From contig NZ_JBGJKZ010000006.1 in the NCBI RefSeq assembly GCF_041359055.1, positions 62,001 through 126,000 on the forward strand: a stretch of 64,000 nt of DNA, read 5' to 3'. Below are positions 9,030-17,457 of this stretch, in pieces (position 1 is the first letter of the stretch; each line of letters begins with the position of its first letter). Below the pieces are notes generated by a model. That model worked only from the letters and a program-made list of their open reading frames with translations, was not told the origin of the DNA and searched no databases. Position numbers and translations under genes: made by a program. This stretch comes from Paenalcaligenes hominis_A (GTDB taxonomy: Bacteria > Pseudomonadota > Gammaproteobacteria > Burkholderiales > Burkholderiaceae_B).

Positions 9030-9048
9030 AAAGTGGAAACACAAACAA

Positions 9049-10077
9049 CTAACACGCCATTGGTTGGTCTTTGGTTTCTTTTTGTTTTTGAGCTTGCCGA
9101 GACTGCTCGGCTAATTCGGCTTTACGCTGACGCTTTTGTTTTTTCATGGCTTCCATAGGCGCGCCCACGTGTCGCTCATCGCGCGCTTGGGCTAATTGCA
9201 TTTGCTTTTGGCGTTCGCGTAAGCTTTGCAATTTTTCAGGGCCCCAGGAACCATGACAATACGGACAGCTAACACCCTCTTCGTACTGTGGTGTAGCACG
9301 CTCTTCGGCGTTAAGAGGCATACGACAAGCACGACAAAACTGGTAATCGCCACGCTCTAGACCATGACCCACAGAAACGCGCTCATCAAACACAAAGCAC
9401 TCGCCTATCCAGGTGCTTTGCTCGGCCGGGATTTCCTCTAGGTAACGCAAAATGCCGCCCTGAAGATGGTAGACCTGATCAAAACCTTGCGAACGCATAT
9501 ATGCCGTGGATTTCTCGCAACGAATACCGCCTGTGCAAAACATAGCCACACGCGGATTGCCATGCAATACACCACCTGGCTTACGTTGCTCGGCCACCCA
9601 CTCAGGAAGCTGAGAAAAGCTATCTGTTTTGGGATTAATGGCGTTTTTAAACGTTCCGATCCCAACCTCGTAGTCGTTACGGGTATCAATGAGCACCACA
9701 TCAGGCTGAGTGATTAAATCATTCCAGTTTTCAGGTGCTACGTACTCGCCCACCATTTCAGCTGTTTTTAAATCGGGCACACCTAAGGTTACGATTTCTT
9801 TTTTAAGCTTAATTTTTAATCGATAAAAAGCAAGAACATCCGTCCAAGCCTCTTTGTGGACGAGGTTGGCCAAACGAACGTCTGAACGCAAATAATCTAA
9901 AAGCTCACGTACGCCTTTTTCTGGCCCTGCTATGGTGCCGTTGATACCTTCACGTGCTAAAAGCAGCGTGCCGATAATGTCGCGCTGTTCACAAAAGTCG
10001 ATTAAAGGTTGCTGTAAAGATTCGTAATCGTCCAACTCTACAAAATGGTAGAGGGCGGCAACAAGATATTTAGCCAT
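9049..10077 (-). CDS. trhO: tRNA uridine(34) hydroxylase, rhodanese family (YceA/TrhO)
   Basis: Oxygen-dependent formation of 5-hydroxyuridine at wobble position 34 of certain tRNAs. 342 residues, close to the E. coli protein. The N-terminal acylphosphatase-like domain (1-90) includes LLLAREGINGTIAG; the rhodanese domain (about 120-215) carries LIDTRNDYEVGIGTF and the active-site loop MFCTGGIRCEKST with Cys181. A Cys-rich segment follows (CRACRMPL, then CPYC near 275), and the tail after 290 is strongly charged, Lys/Gln/Arg-rich. Single-gene unit with its own terminator at 9001-9029. Two small inverted repeats lie just upstream (10101-10131). Confidence 0.93.
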   Translation of the reverse strand: MAKYLVAALYHFVELDDYESLQQPLIDFCEQRDIIGTLLLAREGINGTIAGPEKGVRELLDYLRSDVRLANLVHKEAWTDVLAFYRLKIKLKKEIVTLGVPDLKTAEMVGEYVAPENWNDLITQPDVVLIDTRNDYEVGIGTFKNAINPKTDSFSQLPEWVAEQRKPGGVLHGNPRVAMFCTGGIRCEKSTAYMRSQGFDQVYHLQGGILRYLEEIPAEQSTWIGECFVFDERVSVGHGLERGDYQFCRACRMPLNAEERATPQYEEGVSCPYCHGSWGPEKLQSLRERQKQMQLAQARDERHVGAPMEAMKKQKRQRKAELAEQSRQAQKQKETKDQPMAC

Positions 10078-10100
10078 GCTTCACTTTTTTTAAAAACAAA

Positions 10101-10131
10101 TTGCTTAGTAAGCAAATGGGGATAAACCCAT
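10101..10131. promoter_or_regulatory. paired inverted repeats upstream of trhO, function unknown
   Basis: TTGCTTA-G-TAAGCAA (10101-10115) is a perfect palindrome, directly followed by ATGGG-GATAAA-CCCAT (10116-10131). They sit 24-54 bp upstream of the trhO start codon, where an operator or 5'-UTR structure would be expected. No regulator can be named. Confidence 0.35.
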
Positions 10132-10265
10132 TATCTTACTCCTTAGAGCTTTAGAATACTCCTTTTCTGCATTAAATCCTTTGCGCTCACGCAAAATAAC
10201 TCATCGTCCTTCCTTGACTGCTACTATTTATGTTGTGTTTTCACCTCTGCACGCTACCATAAGAC

Positions 10266-11315
10266 ATGGACTCATTAACTCAAGCCGTTTTAGGAGCCAG
10301 TATTAGTGGTGCTATGCTCGGTCGCTTTCATGGTAGAAAAGCGGTTATAGCTGGCGCTGTATTGGCTACATTGCCCGACCTCGATGTGTTTATTCGCTAC
10401 GCTGACCCCATCAGCTCTATGACCTACCATCGAGGCTTCTCTCATTCTCTTATTGTGTTGACTGCGTTTAGCTTGCTATTAGCAGCGCTTTGGCGTGGCG
10501 TTAAGCCAGATAAAAGATATGGGTTTTTATGGTTATGGAGCGCGCTCTGGTTGACTCTTGTCACGCACCCACTGCTTGATGCTTTTACTTCTTTCGGTAC
10601 ACAGCTGTGGTGGCCCTTGACCCCAACGCCTGCCTCGTGGTCAAGCATTTTTATTATTGATCCCCTCTATACCCTACCCCTGACTTTAGGTGCATTTGCA
10701 GCCTTGCTGTTTGGCGTGGGCGCACGAACCCAACGCTGGTTAAACTGGGGCCTTATTCTTAGTTCGCTGTATTTAGCCTGGACAGTAGGGGCTAAGCACT
10801 GGGCTGAATATCGCGCTTTAGCACAACTACAAACACAGGGCGCACCCACGGCGGAACATTGGAGTGCGGCTATGCCATTTAATAGTCTGTTATGGCGAGT
10901 ATTAACGCGAGACGAGCACCAACATTGTGAAATGGTAATTAGTCTTTTAGATCGTGCTCCAAGCGAGTTTGTGTGCGTAGAACATAATCATTATCTAACC
11001 CAAGCCCTGCCTAAGTCTGATCACATTGAACGTTTACGTTGGTTTACTGGCGATTGGGTACGTTTTGACCCTGTGGATGATTTATTGGTGGTTACAGATA
11101 TTCGTTTGGGCGCAGCCATGGGGCTCAGCAGCTTTCGTTTTGTGGTTGCAGAACAAAACCTAAATGATGAGTGGACATTGGTTAGCCCTTACCGTTGGCC
11201 TGGCAACTCGGGTTGGCATTTGCTGCAGCCTGTGATGAAACGTATTTACCAATCAAATCCGCCTTTAGCCCTACAAGACTGGTTAAATCAGGCTCAAATG
11301 GGAGCAGCTCGTTAA
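10266..11315 (+). CDS. YdjM-like membrane-bound metal-dependent hydrolase family protein
   Basis: 349 residues. The N-terminus MDSLTQAVLGASISGAMLG and the His/Asp motifs LPDLDVF and YHRGFSHS are the signature of the YdjM/DUF457 membrane family, annotated as predicted metal-dependent hydrolases. Hydrophobic segments are near 62-77, 85-105, 118-150 and 158-178; the C-terminal half (180-349) is soluble-looking and is probably periplasmic or cytoplasmic. E. coli YdjM is LexA-regulated, but I see no clear SOS box (CTGT-N8-ACAG) upstream. No experimentally settled function is known to me. Confidence 0.8.
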   Translation: MDSLTQAVLGASISGAMLGRFHGRKAVIAGAVLATLPDLDVFIRYADPISSMTYHRGFSHSLIVLTAFSLLLAALWRGVKPDKRYGFLWLWSALWLTLVTHPLLDAFTSFGTQLWWPLTPTPASWSSIFIIDPLYTLPLTLGAFAALLFGVGARTQRWLNWGLILSSLYLAWTVGAKHWAEYRALAQLQTQGAPTAEHWSAAMPFNSLLWRVLTRDEHQHCEMVISLLDRAPSEFVCVEHNHYLTQALPKSDHIERLRWFTGDWVRFDPVDDLLVVTDIRLGAAMGLSSFRFVVAEQNLNDEWTLVSPYRWPGNSGWHLLQPVMKRIYQSNPPLALQDWLNQAQMGAAR

Positions 11316-11466
11316 ATAGGTGATCGTGCCCTTATTACAAAATAGAGCGTTTGGTTTTACTTATGCTCATCATTAAAAAATACAATGAGAAAATATATTC
11401 CAATAGCTAAAATTTAATTATATAGTTAATGCTATACCTCATCAGCGACTTCAAAGGAGAGCAATT

Positions 11467-12975
11467 ATGTCTAAATGTCCATTCAGTCATTTAACCACCG
11501 CCGGCGGTGCCCCCGTTCCCAACAACCAAGATAGTCTTACCGCTGGGCCACGTGGGCCACTATTGGCACAAGATTTATGGTTGAATGAAAAACTAGCAAA
11601 TTTTGTTCGCGAAGTCATTCCTGAGCGCCGTATGCACGCCAAAGGATCTGGAGCCTTTGGTACATTTACAGTAACCCATGACATCACCGCCTACACTCGC
11701 GCGTCTATTTTTAGCAAAGTTGGGAAAAAAACCCCTATGTTTGCTCGGTTTTCTACCGTAGCCGGCGAACGTGGTGCTGCCGATGCTGAGCGTGATATTC
11801 GTGGTTTTGCGCTAAAGTTTTATACCGACGAGGGTAACTGGGATATGGTGGGCAACAACACCCCCGTTTTTTTTATGCGTGACCCGCTTAAATTTCCAGA
11901 CCTAAATAAAGCCGTAAAACGTGATCCGCGCACTAATATGCGTTCCGCCACCAATAACTGGGACTTCTGGACGCTGCTACCTGAGTCTATGCATCAACTT
12001 ACCATTTTAATGAGCGATCGCGGTATTCCTGCCTCGTATCGCCACATGCATGGATTTGGCTCCCACACCTATAGCTTTATTAACGCCAATCAGGAGCGTT
12101 TCTGGGTCAAGTTTCACTTCCGCACCCAACAAGGCATTAAAAACCAAACCGATACCGAGGCCGCAGCGACTGTAGCCACAGATAGAGAAAGCTTCCAACG
12201 TGATCTGTATGACAGCATCGAGCAAGGCAACTGTCCTAAATGGACCTTGTATGTACAAATCATGCCTGAACATGAAGCCAAGACAGTACCTTATCATCCG
12301 TTTGATCTGACCAAAGTCTGGCCTAAAGGCGACTACCCATTAATTGAAGTCGGCGAGTTCGAGTTAAACCGTAATCCAGATAATTATTTTGCTCAGGTCG
12401 AGCAAGCTGCGTTTGCTCCAAGCAACCTTGTCCCAGGCATTAGTTTCTCGCCTGACCGTATGCTACAAGCGCGTTTATTTAACTACGCTGATGCACAGCG
12501 TTATCGTTTAGGGGTTAATCACTCTCTGATTCCCGTAAACCAAGCCCAATGCCCTGTATTTAGTAATCACCGTGATGGTCAAATGCGTGTAGACGATAAT
12601 TTCGGCAGTCGACCTCATTACGAGCCCAATAGTTTTGGTCAATGGCAGCAGCAGCCCCATTTTGCTGAACCAGCCCAAAATCTAGAGGGGGCCGCCGACC
12701 ATTGGGACTTCCGTCAAGACGATGATGATTACTTCAGCCAGCCTCGTGCTCTTTTTCACCTGATGACGCCCGAACAACAACAGGTCCTTTTTACTAATAC
12801 GGCGAACGCAATGGGAGACGCATTAGATTTTATTAAATACCGTCATATCCGTAACTGTTATTTGTGTGATCCCGCTTATGGTGAAGGCGTAGCAGCCGCA
12901 CTAGGCATGACGGTTGCGGAGGCTCAACAAGCCCGCGCAAATGACCCCGCCTTAGGTCAGCCCGGTTTGTTATAA
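11467..12975 (+). CDS. katA: monofunctional heme catalase
   Basis: Converts 2 H2O2 to O2 and water. 502 residues, small-subunit class. Catalytic His57 lies in RRMHAKGSGAFGTFTVTHD, the distal Asn (130-131) in MVGNNTPVFFMRD, and the proximal heme ligand Tyr340 in RLFNYADAQRYRLG. The N-terminus MSKCPFSHLTTAGGAPVPNN is typical of proteobacterial KatA. A strong Shine-Dalgarno (AAGGAGAG) precedes the ATG. The 151-bp upstream region is AT-rich and contains ATAG...CTAT half-elements that do not fit the OxyR spacing. Two stem-loops follow: one at 12981-13006 without a T-run, and one with a T-run at 13030-13054. Confidence 0.97.
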   Translation: MSKCPFSHLTTAGGAPVPNNQDSLTAGPRGPLLAQDLWLNEKLANFVREVIPERRMHAKGSGAFGTFTVTHDITAYTRASIFSKVGKKTPMFARFSTVAGERGAADAERDIRGFALKFYTDEGNWDMVGNNTPVFFMRDPLKFPDLNKAVKRDPRTNMRSATNNWDFWTLLPESMHQLTILMSDRGIPASYRHMHGFGSHTYSFINANQERFWVKFHFRTQQGIKNQTDTEAAATVATDRESFQRDLYDSIEQGNCPKWTLYVQIMPEHEAKTVPYHPFDLTKVWPKGDYPLIEVGEFELNRNPDNYFAQVEQAAFAPSNLVPGISFSPDRMLQARLFNYADAQRYRLGVNHSLIPVNQAQCPVFSNHRDGQMRVDDNFGSRPHYEPNSFGQWQQQPHFAEPAQNLEGAADHWDFRQDDDDYFSQPRALFHLMTPEQQQVLFTNTANAMGDALDFIKYRHIRNCYLCDPAYGEGVAAALGMTVAEAQQARANDPALGQPGLL

Positions 12976-12980
12976 AAGCT

Positions 12981-13006
12981 AATGGTGCGGCCTACGCCGC
13001 ACCGTT
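12981..13006. other. stem-loop directly after katA, no T-tract
   Basis: AATGGTGCGGC (12981-12991) pairs with GCCGCACCGTT (12996-13006), one wobble, 4-nt loop. It has no following T-run, so it may stabilise the mRNA 3' end rather than terminate by itself. Confidence 0.6.
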
Positions 13007-13018
13007 GCTCAACCCCCA

Positions 13019-15226
13019 CTATTTAACTGAGCGACGACGTTTTGTCGCTTTTTTCTTTGCTGGCTGCCAAGCGCTACATAAACCCAATGCGCAAGCAATA
13101 GTAGCAAAGCGCGTCTGTATCGCCTCAGAAGCATTGTTTAAATCGTGTAACTCTGCAATTTCAGCTACCGCATTCCAAATAAGCTGACGTTGTTGCGCAG
13201 AGGGAACCAGCTTAGGAATGGCTTCTATGGCCTCCTCTGGATATTGCTGCATCACACTCCACTGTTCACGCAAAGTGGCTTTTAACTTATCCAAACTAGG
13301 CAACTGGCACCCCTGTACCTGCTCCTGACTTAAACGTTTTAATAAGTTAAAAGCGCGTTCATCCACAAAACTGCTTTTATCTGCCATATAAATCAAGATG
13401 CGTGCCAAGGCGGCAGCGCTACCCCCTTGATTAATCTGCAAATAACTGACTTGTTTGCGTAAAGCTTTCAACTCGTTTTGTAGTGCCACATCACGATCAA
13501 GCAAATACTGTGATGGCATGTGGCTATTGTCCAAGCCGAGCAAGGCGCGTAGCCATGGTGCGCCGTAAATCTGTTGAAAAGCCACCTCAATACTTTGGTC
13601 GCGTATATCTCTGTATGTATCCCAGCCACGAACCATGCTCTCACTAAACCAATGCTCAATATCACTAAAGAGATTAGGGGCGAGTATAGGTTGGCGCTGT
13701 GCTTTGGCTTGGGCAGCGAGTGGCATAACCGCTAAAGCCACTGGGTTTAAGCTAGACCAAAAATAACGGCTTGCACGTTTGGGGTGCAAAAGTCGCAACG
13801 CTTGAGCAGACCACGCTGTAGAAACCTGCCTAACCAAAGGCGAAACAGCCAAATCATAGACATGCTGATTCACTTGCGATACTCGCTCTACCACCTCAAA
13901 GGCTTCCTCATCCTCGCGACCGTCATCAAAAGCACGTAAATCATCAAAACTACGAGGCTCAAATCGAATGGTATGACGCCCTTCCACAAGCTCAACAAAA
14001 GGCATGTCTGGCTGTAAATCCTCGATACATGCTTCATACAGGCCTGGCGGTAACAACTCAATTAAGTCCAGCACATTAAATAAAGTGCTGTGCTCTCGGT
14101 TTGCAACATTAGCCGACACAAAAATGCCCAAATGGCCTGTGCTTTGATGGATGTTATAAACAATCACCTGCTCATGCAGACGTAAGTCTTCTTCGTCTTT
14201 GTATAAGTCCAGAACCCAATTGAGCGCTTGAGCCGGAGGGGTAATGTTATCGCCCGCTGACGCAAAGACCACAATAGGACTGCGTATGTTTCTTGGATTA
14301 ATTAATCCTTCTGTAGTGGGGTCTGGTAACTCAGCTCTGGAAAGACGATTGCCCACAAAAAGGTTTTGTACAATCCAATCCATTTCTTGGCGAGTCATAT
14401 AAAAAGGCGCAGACCACCATCGATCAAAGTCTAAATAACGCTCGGCCTCGGTATCGATTTGCGAAAAAAGACGGTAGGGCTTAGCCCAAAATGTATTAGC
14501 TGGGTTTAGGTTTTCAAAATTATCAATTAAATAAGCCCCATCAAATACACCCTGCCCCAAATCACTAGCTAAAGAGCTAAGCCAAGAGCCTCCTAGCATA
14601 CCGCCGGTGTAACGCATCGGATTTTGTCCACCAGTACGTCCTGCCCAATAAGACAAAGGCGAGCCCGCCAACATAATAGGACCAACCAACTCGGGCGCAG
14701 CACTGGCTAACATAAATAATGCCCAGCCCCCCTGACAATTACCCACCACAAAAGGTTTACCGCACGTGGCGGGAGGGTGACGTTGTGCTACCACCTCTAA
14801 AAAATACTTTTCTGCTTTAAGCACATCAGCAATAGATTGCTTGGGCTCGGGATACGGGGCAAAGGTCACAAAATAACACGCATGCCCTTTCTCTAAAGCT
14901 AGCCCCACCTCGGAATGGACTTTAGAACCTGCTACACCAGGGCCATGACCTGCACGCGGGTCAATAACAACAAAAGGTCGCTTAGTGGGGTCAGTAGGAC
15001 TGTGTTCGGGCGCGCAAATACGCAATAAACCATAATTAACAGGTTGAGGTAACTCAAGCCCATCCGCAATCAGCTCATGCTCAAACACCAACACGGGGGG
15101 ACTGCCTTCGCTTGTGTGCTGAATATACTGATCGCTCGCTTGGCGCATTACATCTAAATACAGCCATGAACGTTGCTGCACATCCAGCATGTAATCTAAA
15201 GCCTGACGGCCTAATTCGGTCCACAT
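13019..15226 (-). CDS. DUF3141 alpha/beta hydrolase, PHA-synthase-like
   Basis: 735 residues. The first half is an alpha/beta-hydrolase domain: PFVVIDPRAGHGPGVAG, then the nucleophile elbow VVGNCQGGWAL with Cys164 in place of the usual Ser, as in polyhydroxyalkanoate synthases; candidate Asp in VVFASAGDNITPPA and His in HQSTGHLGIF. The second half (from about 400) is family-specific, without a fold I recognise. The last 16 residues form a basic tail (AKKKATKRRRSVK) resembling nucleic-acid-binding tails of PHA-associated proteins. DUF3141 proteins are usually annotated as poly(3-hydroxyalkanoate) synthetase-like; true synthase activity is unproven. A TTGCACTGCAACA element lies upstream (15337-15349). 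No phasin, phaA or phaB is in the window. Confidence 0.8.
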   Translation of the reverse strand: MWTELGRQALDYMLDVQQRSWLYLDVMRQASDQYIQHTSEGSPPVLVFEHELIADGLELPQPVNYGLLRICAPEHSPTDPTKRPFVVIDPRAGHGPGVAGSKVHSEVGLALEKGHACYFVTFAPYPEPKQSIADVLKAEKYFLEVVAQRHPPATCGKPFVVGNCQGGWALFMLASAAPELVGPIMLAGSPLSYWAGRTGGQNPMRYTGGMLGGSWLSSLASDLGQGVFDGAYLIDNFENLNPANTFWAKPYRLFSQIDTEAERYLDFDRWWSAPFYMTRQEMDWIVQNLFVGNRLSRAELPDPTTEGLINPRNIRSPIVVFASAGDNITPPAQALNWVLDLYKDEEDLRLHEQVIVYNIHQSTGHLGIFVSANVANREHSTLFNVLDLIELLPPGLYEACIEDLQPDMPFVELVEGRHTIRFEPRSFDDLRAFDDGREDEEAFEVVERVSQVNQHVYDLAVSPLVRQVSTAWSAQALRLLHPKRASRYFWSSLNPVALAVMPLAAQAKAQRQPILAPNLFSDIEHWFSESMVRGWDTYRDIRDQSIEVAFQQIYGAPWLRALLGLDNSHMPSQYLLDRDVALQNELKALRKQVSYLQINQGGSAAALARILIYMADKSSFVDERAFNLLKRLSQEQVQGCQLPSLDKLKATLREQWSVMQQYPEEAIEAIPKLVPSAQQRQLIWNAVAEIAELHDLNNASEAIQTRFATIACALGLCSAWQPAKKKATKRRRSVK
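13030..13054 (+). terminator. probable katA terminator inside the 3' end of the convergent DUF3141 gene
   Basis: AGCGAC (13030-13035) pairs with GTCGCT (13044-13049) around an 8-nt loop, and T continues to 13054 on the plus strand. It overlaps the last codons of the opposite-strand gene, which encode its basic tail. Confidence 0.55.
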
Positions 15227-15336
15227 GTGCTACTCCTTGAAAAGAAGATGACGCAAAAAAAAGACGGAATAGGCGATGAGCTTCTAGCTAGGCAACGATT
15301 AAATTTGAGCTAAAGCTCTGCCTGTACGCGTTGATA

Positions 15337-15349
15337 TTGCACTGCAACA
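15337..15349. promoter_or_regulatory. TTGCACTGCAACA element, candidate PhaR-type operator
   Basis: A TGCA-rich near-palindrome between the divergent DUF3141 and brnQ genes. It resembles, from memory, the TGC/GCA-rich sites bound by the PHB-responsive repressor PhaR. The only contextual support is the PHA-synthase-like neighbour. Confidence 0.3.
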
Positions 15350-15373
15350 TATACTATAGCAGCAGTTGCTTAA

Positions 15374-15391
15374 TTGTGCGTAAAAGCACAA
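15374..15391. promoter_or_regulatory. inverted repeat TTGTGC-N6-GCACAA upstream of brnQ
   Basis: A perfect 6-bp inverted repeat with a 6-nt spacer, about 77 bp before the brnQ ATG. It could be an operator for a dimeric regulator; the regulator is unknown. Confidence 0.35.
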
Positions 15392-15467
15392 CCCAGTGAT
15401 TGATTTACTGTATCATTAGCTGCATTTGAGCCACGGCTCTCTTCCGTATCATATATGTGTATTTTCT

Positions 15468-16772
15468 ATGAACGCCTCTCTTAATTCCCGAGACTTACTT
15501 GGCTTGGGTTTCATGACCTTTGCGCTTTTTCTAGGCGCAGGCAATATCATCTTTCCTCCCCTAGTCGGGCAACTAGCTGGTAACACTATTTGGTTTGCGG
15601 CCTTGGGCTTTTTGCTAACAGGGGTAGGACTGCCTTTATTGGCCGTAATCGCCTTGGCGCGTATAGGCGGTGGTCTAAATGCCGTCACCCAGCCTATTGG
15701 CAAGGTGGCAGGTACTATTTTTGGCACATTGATTTATCTAACTATCGGTCCACTCTTTGCTACCCCTCGCACCGCGACGGTGTCTTATTCAATTGGCTTT
15801 GTGCCTTTTGTTGGAGAAAGTGAACTGGCTTTAGCCATTTACAGCGCCGTGTTTTTTCTTATTGTGATGCTGATTGCCTTGTATCCAGGGCGTCTGTTAG
15901 ATACGGTAGGCAAGCTTATCACCCCATTTTTAATTGTGGGACTTAGCGCATTAGCGCTTGCAGCCATTTTTTGGCCTAGTGGCAGTATTGGTTTGCCTTC
16001 CGGCCCCTATATAGAACATGCGTTTGCAGAAGGCTTTACTCAAGGCTACCAAACAATGGACGCCTTAGCAGCGTTGGTGTTTGGCATTGTTATTATTCAA
16101 GCAATCAATGACAAAGGCATTACCGAAACACGACTAGTAACGCGCTACACCATTATTGCCGGGCTAATTGCATCCATAGGCTTAGCGTTGGTGTATGTAT
16201 CATTAATATGGCTTGGAGCCAGCAGCGGCAATTTAGCTCCGGACGCCCCCACTGGCGCGCCCATTCTTAATGCCTTTGTGACCCATAGCTTTGGGGCAAT
16301 GGGCAATATACTGTTGGCATTAATCATTGTATTAGCCTGCTTAACCACCGCCATTGGGTTAATTTCAGCCTGCGGCCTGTACTTTAGCCAATTACTGAAT
16401 ATTTCCTATACTAAAACCGTGGTGGGGTTAAGTGTAGTTAGCATGCTGATCGCTAATCAAGGACTCAGCCAATTGATTGCTATTGCGGTACCCGTTTTGT
16501 TAACCCTGTACCCCATTGCTATTGCTTTGGTGCTGTTGTGCCTGGCTATGTCATGCTGGCGTCATCCGCCTAGCGTCTTTATTCCTACACTAACCGTAGC
16601 GGCCATGTTTGGCTTGATGGACGGATTACGGGCTGCAGGTATAGGTGACTTTTTACCCCTCTGGCTTCAGGCCTTGCCAGGAGCGCAATTAGGTTTGGGG
16701 TGGGTGCTGCCTGTATTAATCACCTTATGTTTAAGTGCCGGTGCTAATCGACTTTGCTCATCTAAAACCTAA
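15468..16772 (+). CDS. brnQ: branched-chain amino acid transport system II carrier protein
   Basis: Na+ or H+ coupled importer of Leu, Ile and Val in the inner membrane. I choose the ATG at 15468, giving 434 residues starting MNASLNSRDLLGLGFMTFAL, the usual BrnQ N-terminus; an in-frame TTG at 15426 would add 14 unlikely residues. LFLGAGNIIFPPLVGQLAG and YLTIGPLFATPRTATVSY are LIVCS-family signatures. About 12 hydrophobic segments run through the chain, and length is normal. No good Shine-Dalgarno is visible. It is convergent with the ttd cluster, with a 15-bp hairpin between them, and divergent from the DUF3141 gene. Regulation (for example by Lrp) is not visible here. Confidence 0.93.
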   Translation: MNASLNSRDLLGLGFMTFALFLGAGNIIFPPLVGQLAGNTIWFAALGFLLTGVGLPLLAVIALARIGGGLNAVTQPIGKVAGTIFGTLIYLTIGPLFATPRTATVSYSIGFVPFVGESELALAIYSAVFFLIVMLIALYPGRLLDTVGKLITPFLIVGLSALALAAIFWPSGSIGLPSGPYIEHAFAEGFTQGYQTMDALAALVFGIVIIQAINDKGITETRLVTRYTIIAGLIASIGLALVYVSLIWLGASSGNLAPDAPTGAPILNAFVTHSFGAMGNILLALIIVLACLTTAIGLISACGLYFSQLLNISYTKTVVGLSVVSMLIANQGLSQLIAIAVPVLLTLYPIAIALVLLCLAMSCWRHPPSVFIPTLTVAAMFGLMDGLRAAGIGDFLPLWLQALPGAQLGLGWVLPVLITLCLSAGANRLCSSKT

Positions 16773-16781
16773 TCCCTATTT

Positions 16782-16825
16782 TTCACTCCCTAAGTAAACA
16801 GCTACCTACCTACTTAGGGGGTGAA
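16782..16825. terminator. hairpin between convergent brnQ and ttdB
   Basis: A 15-bp stem (16782-16796 with 16811-16825, one G-T wobble) around a 14-nt loop. It lacks a real T-run on either side, so efficiency as an intrinsic terminator is uncertain. Its position between convergent genes argues for a bidirectional terminator. Confidence 0.55.
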
Positions 16826-16845
16826 TTAGTATCAAATCTCACGAC

Positions 16846-17457
16846 CTACTCGATAAACCCAACCTCTTTAATAATACGTTGATAAACAGCCTCTTTCCGT
16901 GAGTTATAGCGTATTTTATTTTCCTCAAACACGTTACGCCCTAAACTGTCTATAGAGACAATTAATGGACCAAACTCCTCGACCTCACAGACCCATAAAG
17001 TCTCAGGCATACCTAAGTCAGTCCATTGGGCATCTAAAATCCTTTTAACTTTGGTCGCAGCAAAAACAGCATTGCCGGCTGGGTAAACTAAATGCAAAGC
17101 CTTATGTTCTTTACAAGCCTCTTGAGTCTGACTGCCCATGCCCCCCTTTCCAATCACTAGCTTCACACCAGTCTGAGCAATAAACTCCTTCTCAAACTTC
17201 TCCATACGCATACTTGTGGTTGGACCAATGGAGATCATCTCATAACTTGAATCTTCTTTTTGACGCACAATAGGTCCAGCATGCAAAATTGCACCGCCCT
17301 CAAGATCAACTGGAAGTTCTCTACCCTGCTCTATTAGTCTGCGATGCGCCACATCACGGCAAGTTACTAATATGCCTGTTAAATAAACAATATCCCCCAC
17401 GTTCAAAGAACTAATATCCTCATCTCGAACAGGAGTAGTCAATATATGTTTTTTCAT
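16846..17457 (-). CDS. ttdB: L(+)-tartrate dehydratase beta subunit
   Basis: 203 residues, C-terminal (class I fumarase beta) component of the [4Fe-4S] dehydratase that turns L-tartrate into oxaloacetate. The sequence follows E. coli TtdB closely over its length, including GDIVYLTGILVTCRDVAHRR, AGPIVR, SIGPTTSMRMEKFEKEFI, GVKLVIGKGGMG and LWVCEVEEFGPLIVSID. The start codon overlaps the ttdA stop by 4 bp (ATGA), so translation is coupled and a stoichiometric complex is expected. A two-subunit fumarase is the alternative, but the resemblance to TtdB and the neighbouring permease and LysR regulator favour tartrate. The gene is visibly AT-richer than its flanks. Confidence 0.88.
   Translation of the reverse strand: MKKHILTTPVRDEDISSLNVGDIVYLTGILVTCRDVAHRRLIEQGRELPVDLEGGAILHAGPIVRQKEDSSYEMISIGPTTSMRMEKFEKEFIAQTGVKLVIGKGGMGSQTQEACKEHKALHLVYPAGNAVFAATKVKRILDAQWTDLGMPETLWVCEVEEFGPLIVSIDSLGRNVFEENKIRYNSRKEAVYQRIIKEVGFIE

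Noticed and set aside
11403..11435. OxyR-like ATAG/CTAT half-sites upstream of katA
   Set aside because: ATAG at 11403 and 11422 and CTAT at 11432 do not keep the ATAG-N7-CTAT spacing (6 between the last pair, and the first ATAG has no partner); in an AT-rich promoter such matches arise by chance.
12007..12297. Minus-strand open frame opposite katA
   Set aside because: Lies wholly inside the well-supported catalase gene with no start signal.
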